From Henckelia pumila (taxonomy: Eukaryota > Streptophyta > Magnoliopsida > Lamiales > Gesneriaceae), in assembly GCF_033568475.1 (NCBI RefSeq), contig NC_133121.1, forward strand, positions 136,246,375 to 136,310,374: a DNA stretch of 64,000 nt. The letters run 5' to 3'. The notes below the pieces were generated by a model. It made no database searches. It was given only the letters and a program-made list of their open reading frames with translations, and was not told where the DNA came from. A program made the translations under genes and the position numbers. Numbering within the stretch: the stretch's first letter is position 1; each line of letters starts with the position of its first letter. Of the stretch, positions 1 through 11,640 are shown piece after piece.

Positions 1-3000
1 CAAATGCATTCGATTTCCATCTTCGTTTTCCTGCTGGTGGTTCATGTCTAAAAGAGCATTACCGGCGATATCATCTTCTTCTTCTTCCTTCTCGAAACAA
101 ATTTTGGCAAGAGCGGACTTATCTTTCTCCTGGGCGAGCTCAGCTTCACGTTCTGATTGTCTCTTCTTCTTCCGCATCATTAGAGTCTTGAATCGGCGTT
201 TTACGGTTGAACAGACATTGCATTTGCACGTGGGTTCGTGTTTTCCTTTCCCACTCGGAGGCTGGATGCAAACAATGCAAGAGCATCCTGGCCGGTGTCG
301 AGGATGCCTTGTGGTGGCCCCAGCAGAAGACTCTGTCATGTCGCCAATGTTATCTCCTAGAACAGCAATGGTAGCCAACGCATCTAAGCCAGATGGCTCC
401 CCTGCTTTTGACACATTATCTGATATTCTTCTCTTCTTAAACTCTGGAAATCATACACGAAACAACTCAAGACTCGTACACAAGAACAATTAATCGGTTA
501 AGGAAACATATAGAAAGTGGTTTACAATAGACGTAAATACGTGGTACATACGGACTAACAATATAGAGAAGTTGCAATGTCCACAAAAGGAGGCGGAATT
601 TTTACATTGAACAGTCCTTATAATTCATACCATTATTATAGGTAAAGAGAGCTTCCAGATCATGAAGACTTATATCGTCTGGAGCTGAACATGAACACCT
701 GAAGCAAATAAACAGTACATCGATAATTTTTATTTTGCTCCGACTCTGATGGAGCAGTAAAGGCTCAAAATTACTGCTATGACATATTTAGAAATAAAAG
801 AAAAAAAGTATTAATAACCTGAACGAGTTACCGATAATTCATAGAGAAGTCTCAAGAATATGGATGTGGGATCAGAATTATACAAATCTCAAGAGTGTTT
901 TTCGTGTTAAGACTGAACTGAATCATTTAATCCTGTTCTAGTATCATTAGCAAGAAGCCGAAAGATACTCAAATTTGATAATTTTGCTTTTAGCATCCCT
1001 TTTTTTGCTGATGTTGAATTTTTAGGAATGACCCTCCAATTTAAATGAATTAAAAAAAATACCTTAAAAAAATGAATTAAAAAAATATCTGCATTGACCT
1101 TGAACATTTCTAGTCTACATCTATTCAAACAATTGTTCCAAAAATTTATTGATGCACTCAGAAAGTTCAAGAATTCGTGCTCTGAAGTTTATGGATTCAA
1201 TATTTCCGTCTATATCAAACCTCTCAAAGTACTAACCTACTCGTGTCCCAAGTATTATCTGAACACGTCCACTTGGCAGAAAGAAGAGCATCAACGGGTA
1301 ACCTTCGCCATTTTGAGCAAATGTCGCATTGTGCAAGTTGTTCCTGTTCTCTGGTAAAATTATCCAACATTGAAATTAATAAACACGCAAAAAGGAAAAA
1401 AAAATCTCACACTCGTTTAAATTTGACTCGCAGTCGCATATGATTTTTTTTTATAAAAAAAACAAAAACTTAAATTCTTACCCTGTAAGTCGAGAAGTGA
1501 AGATTGTCCTCTTCCCAAAAATTGGTGGCTCCTAAGCAACAGAAGAATAATTATTAATAGAAACTACTACTAAAGTAAAAAAAGAATTTTGCATCAAAAA
1601 TAAAATAAAATAAGAATCTAAACAGCCAAACATTAACTCCTGCAACAAAAGTTACAGATGATAGTAAAAAGTATAACACAATGATTTACAAGTGAAACAG
1701 TCAATGCATCATGTTTCAATTGACGTGCCATGTTAGTAGATATACAAAATATAACAATAAAAAGTGAAATCCAAAAAATCATGACCATAGCAATGTACAA
1801 GGTTTCATAATCTTACACCTTAAAACATGAACACCATTTTATTAAATTAACATGTAGGATGACTGCATGAAACTTTTCTTACATCAAATTCTTCGAATTC
1901 AAGGTCCTCAACCAAGACGATGGTTGGTTTGGCAGATGGTGAGGGACGCAGCAACTCCTGTGCTTCTTCCCATGTAATCCTCAGCTCCACAGCATCATCA
2001 TTGTGCATAAGAAGCCGTTTATTTTTAATGTTTCTCAACTTCTTCTCAGATGCATGATTATTCTGCTGCATGGAATCATCAGATGTTCGGCCTCCAGTCT
2101 TCCAAAGTTAGGGAAACAAGATTATACCATTATCATAGACGTAAAAAATAAATAAAATAATGAACTAAGCAAAAGAGCAAGTAATAACTTACGGGAAGCA
2201 GAGTGTCTGTAACACCAGAATACGACGTTTCTCCAGGAGAATTACCATTTAGAAGGATGGTGGCATGGGAATCCTACATGTTTCGCAATAATATTACATG
2301 TCAGTAATTTAAATAATCAACAGGGTCATGCATAACATGCTTACCAGCACATCACTGTTATTTATCGCCTTCCGACAGCCTATCACGAGCTGACCCCCAG
2401 GATCTATCCGACTAAACGTCACTGCCCAAAACACAAATAATGCACAGTAAGATAATATTAGTATCAATCAAACAGTTTAAAAAATAATCGTTGAAGGTGA
2501 ATACTTCCAACTGATTTAAAAAATATATAATTATCTGGGGATGTACCTACGTCACCGGCTTGTACTTGCATATTTTGGATGCAAGGGGTAACACCCTCCA
2601 ATACATACATTCGGCTGTTATTATTAGGCCAAAATCTAAATTGAAATGTCCAATGCTTTCCTTTTATGTCCTGAATCCTTATAGGTATACCTTCTGATTG
2701 ATTAATAGGCGGAAAATATGCCTGCAGCAAAGATTATTATGATGATCATTACTGAAGTTTTGCCACTAGATGCTGAAAAGTGAAAAGAGTAATAACACTA
2801 AGCAAAAACAAAAGACTAACTTCAGCACAGGCTTTAGGAAGGACCAAGCGACCAATTCGGCCAGCATCACTTGCACTCAGGATTTTTTCAAACAATGGTA
2901 CGATCGAGGATTTCAAGCTGAAAATCTGTTAAGGCAAACTCGGCATAAATTTTTCTTTTCTTACAAAGAAAAATCCGTGTCAGGAAAAAATAGGAAACAA

Positions 3001-5102
3001 TAAAATTATATAGGATACTCTCCCGATAATTGCTGCAATTCTTGGTCAGTGATCTTAGGCCAATACCGAGGAAGCAGCTGAGTCCGACCCCGCCCATCAG
3101 CTGGAGGCCTAGCAAAACGTTTTTGTGTGATATTGCCTTTATTTGTCTCCGAACTGGCTGCAGCACTATTCTTGACTGGTTTTGACAATGCTGGCCTTGT
3201 ACTTTTACCATGTTGGAAAGAATTTTTGCTCTGTTCGACCCCGTCAGTAATCTCTCCGCCAAAAGGCAGAACCGAACTTGAACTACCTAAAGGAGTTGCC
3301 AAAGAGAAATTTAGAGACTGCTGAGCCAGAGACTCGTATGTATCTTTAACTTCTTGTTTTGGTTGACCGATATCTGGTTTGAGAAAAGCAGGTGACGAAC
3401 ACTGCTGTCTGAGATTTGATAAGCATTTTTGGGTGTCCACAGTTTTCAACATGGATTCTTCTCGTCTAAGTTGCTCGAGCTTCGAAATCACGTCAGTTGC
3501 TCCCACAGCATTCGTCAACTGAAGAAGCCTCTCGGTACTAAATTTGTCGTCATTTCTTTTATGCTCGGGAACTAGTGGATACACATCTTTTACACCATTT
3601 GTAAAAAACGGGCCACAGAGAAGATCACCGGGAGTCTGCATGAATGATTCAAGCATAAATACCATGGAATCAGCCTATCATCTCATAAGAGAAGAGAGAT
3701 TCAAAATTAATCACATCATCATGCATTACAAATAAACACAGTTCAACTTCAGAGGCTTTCAAAGGGACAACAATTCACAGACTGCAATCAAGACGAGAAT
3801 CTCTACTAAATGTGAATACACATAATGTTAAGGAAATTGATACAATAGTAACTGACTTCTTAGTAAAATGGTCAATTCATAAAGCATGCAATACATGATC
3901 CTGGAATCCAAAGATGACAGTGTAAGATGGAATGAAATTTGTAATTTCAGATAAATAGTAAAAAATTCTGCATACCATAACACCACCCAAAAACAAAAAC
4001 TATAAAAAAAAACTACACACTAGATTTACCACTCAAAATAAGCACATTTTCGTTGCATTTTGCAATGTTAAGGGAAAAATAACCTGAACTGGTTGCACAG
4101 GTTGAATTTCCATATGCGTTGCACAGCTTAGGCAAGTGATACCTCCAAAATCCATGTATTCATACAGATATCTTGAAGCAGTGCACCCACAGTGGAGGAT
4201 CTGTCATGCCAAATGACAAAAAGATAGACAAACACAATTTTTGAAAAATAATTAAAAAAAATTAACTAACACATAAGAACAACTTTAAAAAGACGGTGTG
4301 GATGTCAGAATATTATTACCTTCCCACATACTCTGCATTCCCGCCAACCAGATTCCTTAAAGTGGAATGTCTCACAGAAGACTGCATTATCATATGCTAA
4401 TCTGAATCCACATTAGGTCATATCACGACACGAATTGAGCAGAGCCACACAAATTAACTAACTGACTAAGTGAAAAGAAACTTCTTTGATTCCTAGAAAA
4501 AATCTAGGTCAGTAAACAAATACATACAAGATATAGACACAAAACTCTAGCACAGCCAGTGATGTATACGGATGAAAACCTTGATCTTTCAAAGAGATAC
4601 AGATCCCATATATCTATATAAATAGCTCATGAGCCAATTTAAATACAGATAAAAAAAGTTTTTTTTTTTGAAGCTTTTTTTAAAAATTGAACAGATTACA
4701 TAATGGAAAATAACGAACGAGGAAAAACTACGATCAACGGGAGGAAAAGACGAGGGAACCAAAATGGCGCAGATAATATAAGAAAAATTCTAAAAATAGG
4801 AAACACACAATGACACAAAGGACAGAGAAAACTTTATACAAGCAGAGAAAAACTCTCCAACGAAACGATATTTTAGGAATCAATAATTCACATCCCCAAA
4901 TTACCCCCACGAACTGAAATCAGACGCGGATGGAGGTGATAAACTGTATGCAGAATTGAAAAGGGTCAAATGTGGCATTGAGAAATTACCCGCAGGTGTA
5001 ACAAAGCGTGGCGAATCCTCCTGATTTCAAGCTCCAACCTTTCTTCCACTCAGACGACGTCGTCGTACGGCACGCCTCATTCACGCAATTCATTGACCCC
5101 AT
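1..5102 (-). CDS. VAL: VAL/HSI2-type B3 transcriptional repressor (3' end off window)
   Basis: Plant chromatin-linked repressor. Known VAL proteins bind RY/Sph elements through B3, read histone marks, and recruit histone deacetylase and PRC2 to silence seed-maturation genes and FLC. I read 13 exons in continuous phase: 4990-5102, 4320-4401, 4084-4200, 3019-3635, 2821-2917, 2547-2721, 2345-2421, 2193-2273, 1883-2098, 1482-1531, 1237-1350, 631-698 and 443 to the left edge. All introns are GT-AG. The start [11 protein letters not shown] at 5102 opens the Cys-rich PHD-like finger (exons 1-3, residues ~1-104). B3 spans residues ~313-430 and includes [19 protein letters not shown] and [17 protein letters not shown]. 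The CW finger (residues ~542-585) has [11 protein letters not shown] and, after a splice, CSCSAP. The Cys-rich tail has [20 protein letters not shown]. About 750 codons are present, against ~790 in Arabidopsis VAL1; the usual C-terminal EAR-type motif would lie outside. No breaks seen. VAL1 versus VAL2 orthology is not resolved. Confidence 0.93.
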
Positions 5103-7337
5103 TTCTCGCAAGTTTCAACTCCCCAACTCAAAATCCCTATTAAACCCAAACACAAATACATCCAAAATCAAAACCCTAAAACCCCATAAAAATGAAATCT
5201 TGCTGACCTATATGGACAAAACAGTTAATTCTTCGGGTAAATCAAAAGAAAACCAAGAGAAACCTTCCCATGTACCTTAATTTTTCAGAAAAAAAAAAAA
5301 AAAGAATTTCATGTTCCACTCACCTCGTCCAAATCAATCAAATGCACGACGGCATGTAAAACATCTCCAGGCCGAATCAATCAAAACCCACGTCGCCAAA
5401 AAAAATTTTACATAACAAACTATAAATCTTGGATTGAATCTGAGATTCAAAAATCAAAAGTCAAAACGGGGGCGGCAGCCGGTGGCCACGTCGGTGGTGC
5501 TACTGATTCTTGCAGTGCCCAAATCAAATTAACTAAAATTAAATAAAAATTAGATAAACAATCGGATTAGACATAGAGATGTGTGTAGTGGTGTAGATAT
5601 ATGGATGTGTATGTAGCGTGTGTGTATGCGACAATGCGTAGAAAAAGAAATGAGAGAGAGAAAGGAGAGGGGGGCGTGCATGCAAACGGGAACAAATGCA
5701 CAAAATGCATGCACGAAGACATAATTCACTCGATTTGTTTCTTTCGCACCCAATATATCGTGCATCGATATTGATAGACGATATACATTAAAATTACATC
5801 GTACACCAATATTTATAAAAATTTTATCACGAGATACTCTCATTAGTAATATCGTTAGAGTTTGTACTTTACGACGTTTCATGATATTTTGATAAATAGA
5901 ATTTTTGTATTGTATTTTACAAGATGTAAAAATTGATGTACAAATATTATGTACATATAATATCACTCTTTTTTTCCAATCCCAAACTGAAGCTTAATCA
6001 TTGAGAATTAATTCTTTTCTCAACAACTTCGTGAATGATAAATACTATACATATTTGTTTTGATCTTGTTATGCATTTTAAGATAATTAACTTAAATAAC
6101 TTTCCTACGTAATTAAAACGTAAAAAAAATATTTTTAAAATATATGTTAGTTATTGTATTAAAAAAAGCTAGTAATTTCAAATTTCAAAACAAAAAATAT
6201 TTATGGAAAACAAGCTTTTTCGTAATAATCGCTTATAACTGTGTTTAGTCTCACACAGGTATAATAATTCCTATTTTATTCCATATTTGTGAAAATTTTT
6301 AGTTGAAATTATTATTTATTCATATGTTAATTATCTATTTCAAAATAAATCAATCGTGAACGAATAAGACAATATACATATCTAACATTTTACTTTATAT
6401 ATTGTTACTATATTATAAATGATAAACCCATTAGAGAAACTAACTTTGGTCATTTTAATAGATTTTCAAATTTATCCTTATAATTTTTTTAAACATATTC
6501 AATGATTAAGAGGCAAAAATGTAATTTAAGATTCAAAAACTTCCCACCTCTTATTACCACTATCTCATTATCATAATTTTTAATTATAATTATCTCATTA
6601 CCTAATGGAAGAAAACATATAAATAAATTCAATTCTATAAAAATATATTATGTGCACATGCATTAGTACTAGTATTTATAATTATTAAAATGGTAAAACT
6701 GTAATTCAATGATCAATCTCAAATTTTACCAATCAAGTCAAAAAAAATTTATTATTTAACTATGACTATTTCATATCTTACTCATATACAGATATACTTC
6801 AATAATCACAGCATTATTTATCATATAAAATCTCATTAACCAAATTAAATGCAATCTTGAATAATGTCACGTATAACACACGTTCTCAAGATGCTTAGTG
6901 TGTACATGCATACATGGTCAAATTATAATTTTCGGTTTCGTATGTGGGTTTTTTGAGATTTTTTTTAAAAAAGGTTTTTTTTGAGATTTTGTTTCTCTAT
7001 CATATTAAATTTTAGCTTTTAAAAAAAAATAAAATTAATCCTTTGTTGAGATTGCATTGCAAACGGGATAATTATGTCTTAAAGTTATCCATGAGAAAAT
7101 TGAAATCGTTAAAAATTCAAAAAAAATTATAAAGTACATTCCCTTATATATAAATAATTTGTCAATTAGACACCATCTTTTTTTTTTTTTTTTCAAAATT
7201 GCCCTTATACTAAATATGTAAATTTGATTCTATTTATTCATATTTTTCTCAACTAACAATTATAGATAAGATAAATAACTTTTAAATTTATTTATACATT
7301 ATTTATAAATTAAAAAAATCATAATTAAATTATCATA
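5103..7337. other. VAL upstream region and AT-rich intergenic DNA
   Basis: Gene-free stretch. The first ~400 bases hold the presumed 5' leader and promoter of the minus-strand VAL gene, with a GC-richer patch at 5461-5520 and a GA/CT-rich tract at ~5650-5675 (CT-rich on the VAL sense strand). I saw no convincing TATA box. From ~5750 the DNA is AT-rich and without credible coding potential. The open frame at 5550-5966 on the minus strand is low-complexity and has no recognisable domain. Confidence 0.5.
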
Positions 7338-7345
7338 TTTAAAAT

Positions 7346-7921
7346 CAATGTTTTCATAACCGGACCGGTGATCGAACTAGTCTACCGTAAAAAAATGGTC
7401 CAACCGGTCCGACCGTTTTAACCGGACGGTCGAACCGAAAAACCGTTTATATAATATAGTATAATTAATAATATATTTTAAATTTTAAAAACCTAAAAGA
7501 TGTATATAAATAGACAAAAATATATTTATCATAATTTAAAAAATAAATAATTATATAAATATATTCAAAATATTAATTATAATTATACATATATTTTTGA
7601 AAATAAATTAATTAATTAAAAAAACTATAATAGTACTAAAATAAAATTTTTAACGAAGTACAAATTCCAAATAATCATGTATATATATATAAAAATATTA
7701 AATTAAAATTTAAAAATTTAAAAAAACACAATTTTTAAAAAAAATAAAAAAAAATTCGAAAAACCGATTTGACCGGTTTTCTGGCCGGTTCTTGGGACCG
7801 GTTCTTGGCCGGTTCGGCCGGTTTTGACCGGTTCTGAGCGGTTGAACCGTTAAAACGGTTGTTGGGGGTGTTTCGGACCGGACCAGTGACCGGTCGGTCC
7901 GGTCCGGTTTTGAAAACATTG
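7346..7921. mobile_element. Non-autonomous hAT element, Tag1-like ends
   Basis: A 576-bp element with perfect 10-bp ends CAATGTTTTC / GAAAACATTG. Behind these lie longer GC-rich subterminal repeats full of ACCGG/CCGGT motifs in inverted orientation. It is flanked by a perfect 8-bp target duplication TTTAAAAT (7338-7345 and 7922-7929). An 8-bp duplication is diagnostic of hAT, and the CAATGTTTTC start is like Tag1. The centre (7446-7740) is AT-rich with no transposase. The open frame at 7710-7919 is made of the terminal repeat and is not a gene. Confidence 0.88.
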
Positions 7922-8028
7922 TTTAAAATAATTAATGAAAAATTGAAATATATTATTTATATATAACATATAATGATAAATATATTATTTTATTTTATAC
8001 ACACATCGTGTGTGCATGATTATATTAA

Positions 8029-8618
8029 GGGTGAATTGGTGTTCAGTCCCTAAATCCAAAAGCAAATTAAGAATCAGTCCCTTGTCAGAAAAAATTTGTT
8101 TGCACTCTCTGGGCCCACATTATTTTACTCGGATAAAATTAAGTACAAAACATTGAAAATATGGTACAAATACAAAGTATTTGAGCACTAATTGTTCAAG
8201 ATCGAGTACAAAATACAATTTTGAGTATAAAATCTAAACATCTTTATTAATGTGAACTTGCAACATGTGTTTGAGTACTCAAAAATCATATATTTGTACC
8301 AGATATAACACATTGGGTACTCAAAAATCACATATGGGTACCATATTTTCAATGTTTTGTACCGATTTTCCTCCAAATAAGATAAATGTGTTATTAATAT
8401 CAATATTTTTTAGTTTTAGAAAATCATATATTTATACTAGATCTAACACATTTGATACTCAAATATCATGTATTTGTACCATATTTTTCATGTTTTGTAC
8501 CGAATTTTATCCGAAACAAAACATGTGGGCCCAGGGAGTTTAAACAAAGTTTTTTTTTTCTGACAGGGACTAATCATTAATTTTTGTTTAGGTTTGGGGA
8601 CTGAATTTTAATTAACCG
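8029..8618. mobile_element. MULE-type MITE with 9-bp target duplication
   Basis: A 590-bp inverted-repeat element. Its arms share TTCAGTCCC, then CAGTCCC-TGTCAG, then GGGCCCA blocks in opposite orientation over more than 100 bp, and the two halves largely fold on each other. The flanks are a perfect 9-bp duplication TTATATTAA (8020-8028 and 8619-8627), the Mutator-like hallmark. The centre carries imperfect internal repeats around TTTGTACC. No coding capacity. Confidence 0.8.
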
Positions 8619-8627
8619 TTATATTAA

Positions 8628-8908
8628 TCTATACTATCTATATTATTATTATCTTACTATTTTATAATAGTTGAGTGAGTTAGAATAACCGTTGATTTTA
8701 GGACACCAACTTTCTTACCCATTTTACCATCTCTTCATATTTTTACCTTAATAATTCTTACACATCAATCTTCACTCTCATAATTACGTGAGTCATGATC
8801 CTCAATCCATAACTTCCCCACTATCCCACTAAATCCCCCAATTATTTCATGTTTATTTAAAAATAAATTTTATTTTACACACGTATAGAGTGTGTACTTT
8901 TTTACTAG
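8628..8908 (+). mobile_element. Non-autonomous Helitron-like element 1
   Basis: It starts with TC after an A (at 8628, or alternatively 8637) followed by an AT-rich TCTATATTATTATTATC-type 5' end. It ends with a hairpin (ACACAC...GTGTGT, ~8876-8896), a short T-rich spacer and CTAG before a T. These are Helitron end signals. No helicase gene, so it is non-autonomous. The 5' boundary is approximate. Confidence 0.65.
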
Positions 8909-9182
8909 TTATTTATAAAGACCGAAGACCTTTGAGTAACTGTTTTTTGGTGTATCATGACACACCTAAAATAACTTCCAATTTTACCTTTTATCCACAT
9001 TTTTCTCAACTTTTTTTCTCTTCCACCTTTTTTATTATATTAGCATATTAAATTATTATTATCTTCTCAATAACTAATTTTCTATTTTTAATTACTAAAT
9101 AATATATTATTTTATAAATAAAAATTCATAAAATATTCATATATTATATCACACACGCAACTGCGTGTGCTTCTGTTGCTAA
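8909..9182 (+). mobile_element. Non-autonomous Helitron-like element 2
   Basis: Follows the first copy directly. Its 3' end has a clear hairpin ACACACGCA-ACTGCGTGTG (9151-9169) and terminates CTAA before T, within the Helitron CTRR rule. The 5' TC end is not clean, so the left limit is inferred from the neighbour. Confidence 0.5.
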
Positions 9183-9372
9183 TTATTATATAAAAAGATG
9201 GACCTATTATACTAAACAACTTTGAGAACACTAAAATTCTTTATTACGTAATTATCCTTCATATCCACTATCCAACTAAACCTCTCACTTACTCCATTTT
9301 TTGCTTTAAAAAAAATACACTACATAAAAATCCTCTATTTTACACTTGCAAAGCATGTGCATTTTTCACTAG
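9183..9372 (+). mobile_element. Non-autonomous Helitron-like element 3
   Basis: The 3' hairpin ACACTTGC...GCATGTG (~9342-9359) followed by TTTTTCACTAG (ending 9372) before T matches the other copies. The 5' end is degraded or shared with copy 2. Confidence 0.5.
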
Positions 9373-9378
9373 TATATA

Positions 9379-9692
9379 TCTTACTATCTTACTATTTAAT
9401 AAAGGAAGAGGGACTCATATTAACTGTATTTGGTATTTTAATGTAAACGTCCTAAAATACCTCTAATTATATTAATTGAAATGTAAAAAAAAAAACCAAA
9501 ACAAGAAGGATAAAAAAAATAATATTTCATTCTCACTATCCACTTTCTCAACCTCTCTTTCACGTTCATCACCACTATTATAAAAACATAAAACATTTCA
9601 TGTCCTTTCATCTTTTTTTTCACTCAAATTTTTCTTTCAATTATTGTATTTTATGTAGTTTTCACACACAAACGTATGTGTTTTTTTGCTAG
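9379..9692 (+). mobile_element. Non-autonomous Helitron-like element 4
   Basis: Begins TCTTACTATCTTACTATTTA, resembling copy 1. Ends with hairpin ACACACAAACGTATGTGT (~9664-9682), a T tract and GCTAG at 9692 before T. The open frame at 9438-9623 on the minus strand lies wholly inside this AT-rich element and shows no domain. Confidence 0.6.
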
Positions 9693-9728
9693 TAAAAGAT
9701 GACCACACACAAGCCATCGTAATTTTAA

Positions 9729-9866
9729 ACACAAAAACTCTTGTGAGATATTTTTATTGGTAAATTTTTTTAGACGGATTTTCTGTTATGGTCACTAATC
9801 ATTTTTATGTCAATTTATGAAAAAAATTGACTCGTCTCACAGATAAAATCCGCCAATCCATCTCAC
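9729..9866. repeat. GTGAGAC-family MITE, copy 1
   Basis: One of six copies in the window of a ~140-190 bp repeat. The ends read ACTCTTGTGAGA / TCTCACAAGA-type, and the interior carries a GTCTCACAGAT block. Other copies are near 20840, 25192, 25448, 26162 and 33432. The right end of this copy lies in the target duplication of the adjacent SINE, so the SINE inserted at its edge. Confidence 0.6.
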
Positions 9867-9881
9867 AAGAAATCCATTCAA

Positions 9882-10123
9882 TTTGCTTCCAGAAGGTGTC
9901 CTAGTTGGTGGAGTACTAGGTGACATATTGACCAGAGGTCAGGAGTTCGATTCCCCTTGCCAACACTTTCTTGGATTAGCCTGTCACACAGAGTTTGCCC
10001 AGTGTGGTTTATCTGACTAACGTAATTTGCAGGCTATTACGTTAGTACGGGGATTTATTCAAAGCGCACTGAAAAGTAGCGGCGACGGGTTCTCATATTA
10101 GAAAAAAAAAAAAAAGAAAGAGA
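9882..10123 (+). mobile_element. tRNA-derived SINE with poly(A) tail
   Basis: A ~242-bp element with a Pol III-like A box (TCCTAGTTGGTGGAG region, ~9899-9913) and B box (GAGTTCGATTCC, ~9944-9955), a tRNA-unrelated body, and an A-rich tail. A perfect 15-bp target duplication, AAGAAATCCATTCAA, flanks it (9867-9881 and 10124-10138). This is the classic structure of a LINE-mobilised SINE. It encodes no protein. Confidence 0.88.
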
Positions 10124-10467
10124 AAGAAATCCATTCAACTTTGAATAACTAGTATACACGTGGCATTTTCACATCAATTGCTTGTAAAAAAGACATGACG
10201 CCTAACTTTGGAGGAGACAACGCAATAACAAGGGTTTGAAATTGAAACTGCTCTCTAATCTACGGGTCTTATATTTTGTAGCATTCGATACTTGAATATA
10301 TAATATTAATAATAATACATATAATAATTAGGTTGTATTTCCGGACAAAATTTGCAGAAATTATTTAGTGGATATTTTGCATGTATTGGAATGAAAAGAT
10401 ATTCCATGTGAAACCAAATTTCTCGAAACCAGACTAACATGTTTGGAGTTTGTTATATATTATTATT

Positions 10468-10733
10468 GGGGTTAATTGCATCCACACCCTCTGTAAAAAG
10501 TCTAAAAGACATAAAACCTCTTAAGAAATATTAATAGGCTAATGCATCCCTCAATTTTTTAAAATGTAGCACATTTCACCCCTATGTTATACAAACTCGG
10601 GCACATTTATACCCTCTCATAGGGGTTTTTATGCTAATTTTTTTAAAACATAGGGTCTAACATGCTATTAATTTTACACAGGAGATTTTATGTCTTTTAG
10701 ACTTTTCACAGGGGATGTGGATGCAATTAGCCC
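10468..10733. mobile_element. MULE-type MITE with 9-bp target duplication
   Basis: A 266-bp element with ~48-bp terminal inverted repeats starting GGGGTTAATTGCATCCACA and ending in the near-perfect complement. A 9-bp target duplication ATTATTATT lies at 10459-10467 and 10734-10742. The interior is a second, weaker inverted repeat. Non-coding. Confidence 0.82.
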
Positions 10734-10742
10734 ATTATTATT

Positions 10743-11339
10743 GTCCTGGCAGCTAGCAATTACGATAATTGTAATTATTAGGCAATTATAACAAGTGCCA
10801 TGCTACCAAATTTCAAGTCCATGCCCAATACCATTAAATTAAGTGGGGTTGGGTGGTTACTTCTTTTGCATTCTTGTTGTTATGATATAAACTAATATTA
10901 TGTTTACTATATTAAATAAAAATTCATATAATATTTATTATGATGGAACAACATGGTCAGGACCAAAAATAGGGCTACATTTAATTTTAGTTGCAGGGAA
11001 TCATGCTTTTGTCAATGGACTTTCATTTGTGAGAAGGTGTGGTAGCCATAAAATTTTTTTCGACACTAGACTCAAAATGCAACATCTAATGATATATCGA
11101 TGAACATATGAATACAAAAACTCAGATATTGAATTTATGAAAGCGTATTATTTTTTATGTTTAAAGTATTATGTTTAACTACAAACATGTTTCATGAGTA
11201 TAGATCTATAATATCATCTTATAAGATACATATTTATGTATTTATTACGATATATGATATAAGATCACCATATGCTAAGTTAGTGTTTGATGTTATGGAT
11301 TACTAATTTATGTATTAATAATTTTATCTAGTCACATGT
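10743..11339. other. AT-rich intergenic DNA
   Basis: No gene or repeat boundary that I can support. The short open frame at 10900-11103 has no recognisable motif or splice context. Confidence 0.4.
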
Positions 11340-11640
11340 TTTTTTTTGCTATATTATTTATTCATCTTTCAATTATTTATATCACATCAATCAAAAAATT
11401 AATTATTTATATTACATCAATCAAATCATTAAATTTAAACTACTATATTACCCTTTATAAATAATATTATTTATATTTTATTAATTATTAAAAGGATAAA
11501 ATGATAATTTACTATTTTTATATAAAATATAACCAATCAAATCAAACAAACCATAATTTATTAATCAAATCAAATCTTATATTAACTATCTTTTTTTATT
11601 TATTTTTTATTACAATATATTACTTATCTCTATATTATAA
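11340..11640 (-). repeat. AT-rich MITE family copy (partner at 31934-32216)
   Basis: About 300 bp that match 31934-32216 in reverse complement almost throughout, including the blocks ATCCTTTTAA, AATAATATTATTTATA and GATTTGATTGATGTA. It encodes nothing. The ends and target duplication are unresolved, so class is open. Confidence 0.6.

Noticed and set aside
44-493. 149-codon plus-strand open frame
   Set aside because: It is the antisense of the last visible VAL exon (Cys-rich [10 protein letters not shown] region).
1094-1237. Minus-strand exon reading through [15 protein letters not shown] as the VAL exon after CW
   Set aside because: The phase does not close; the true CSCSAP exon is at 631-698 with matching phases on both sides.
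7710-7919. Arg/Pro-rich minus-strand open frame
   Set aside because: Translation of the CCGGT-rich hAT subterminal repeat.
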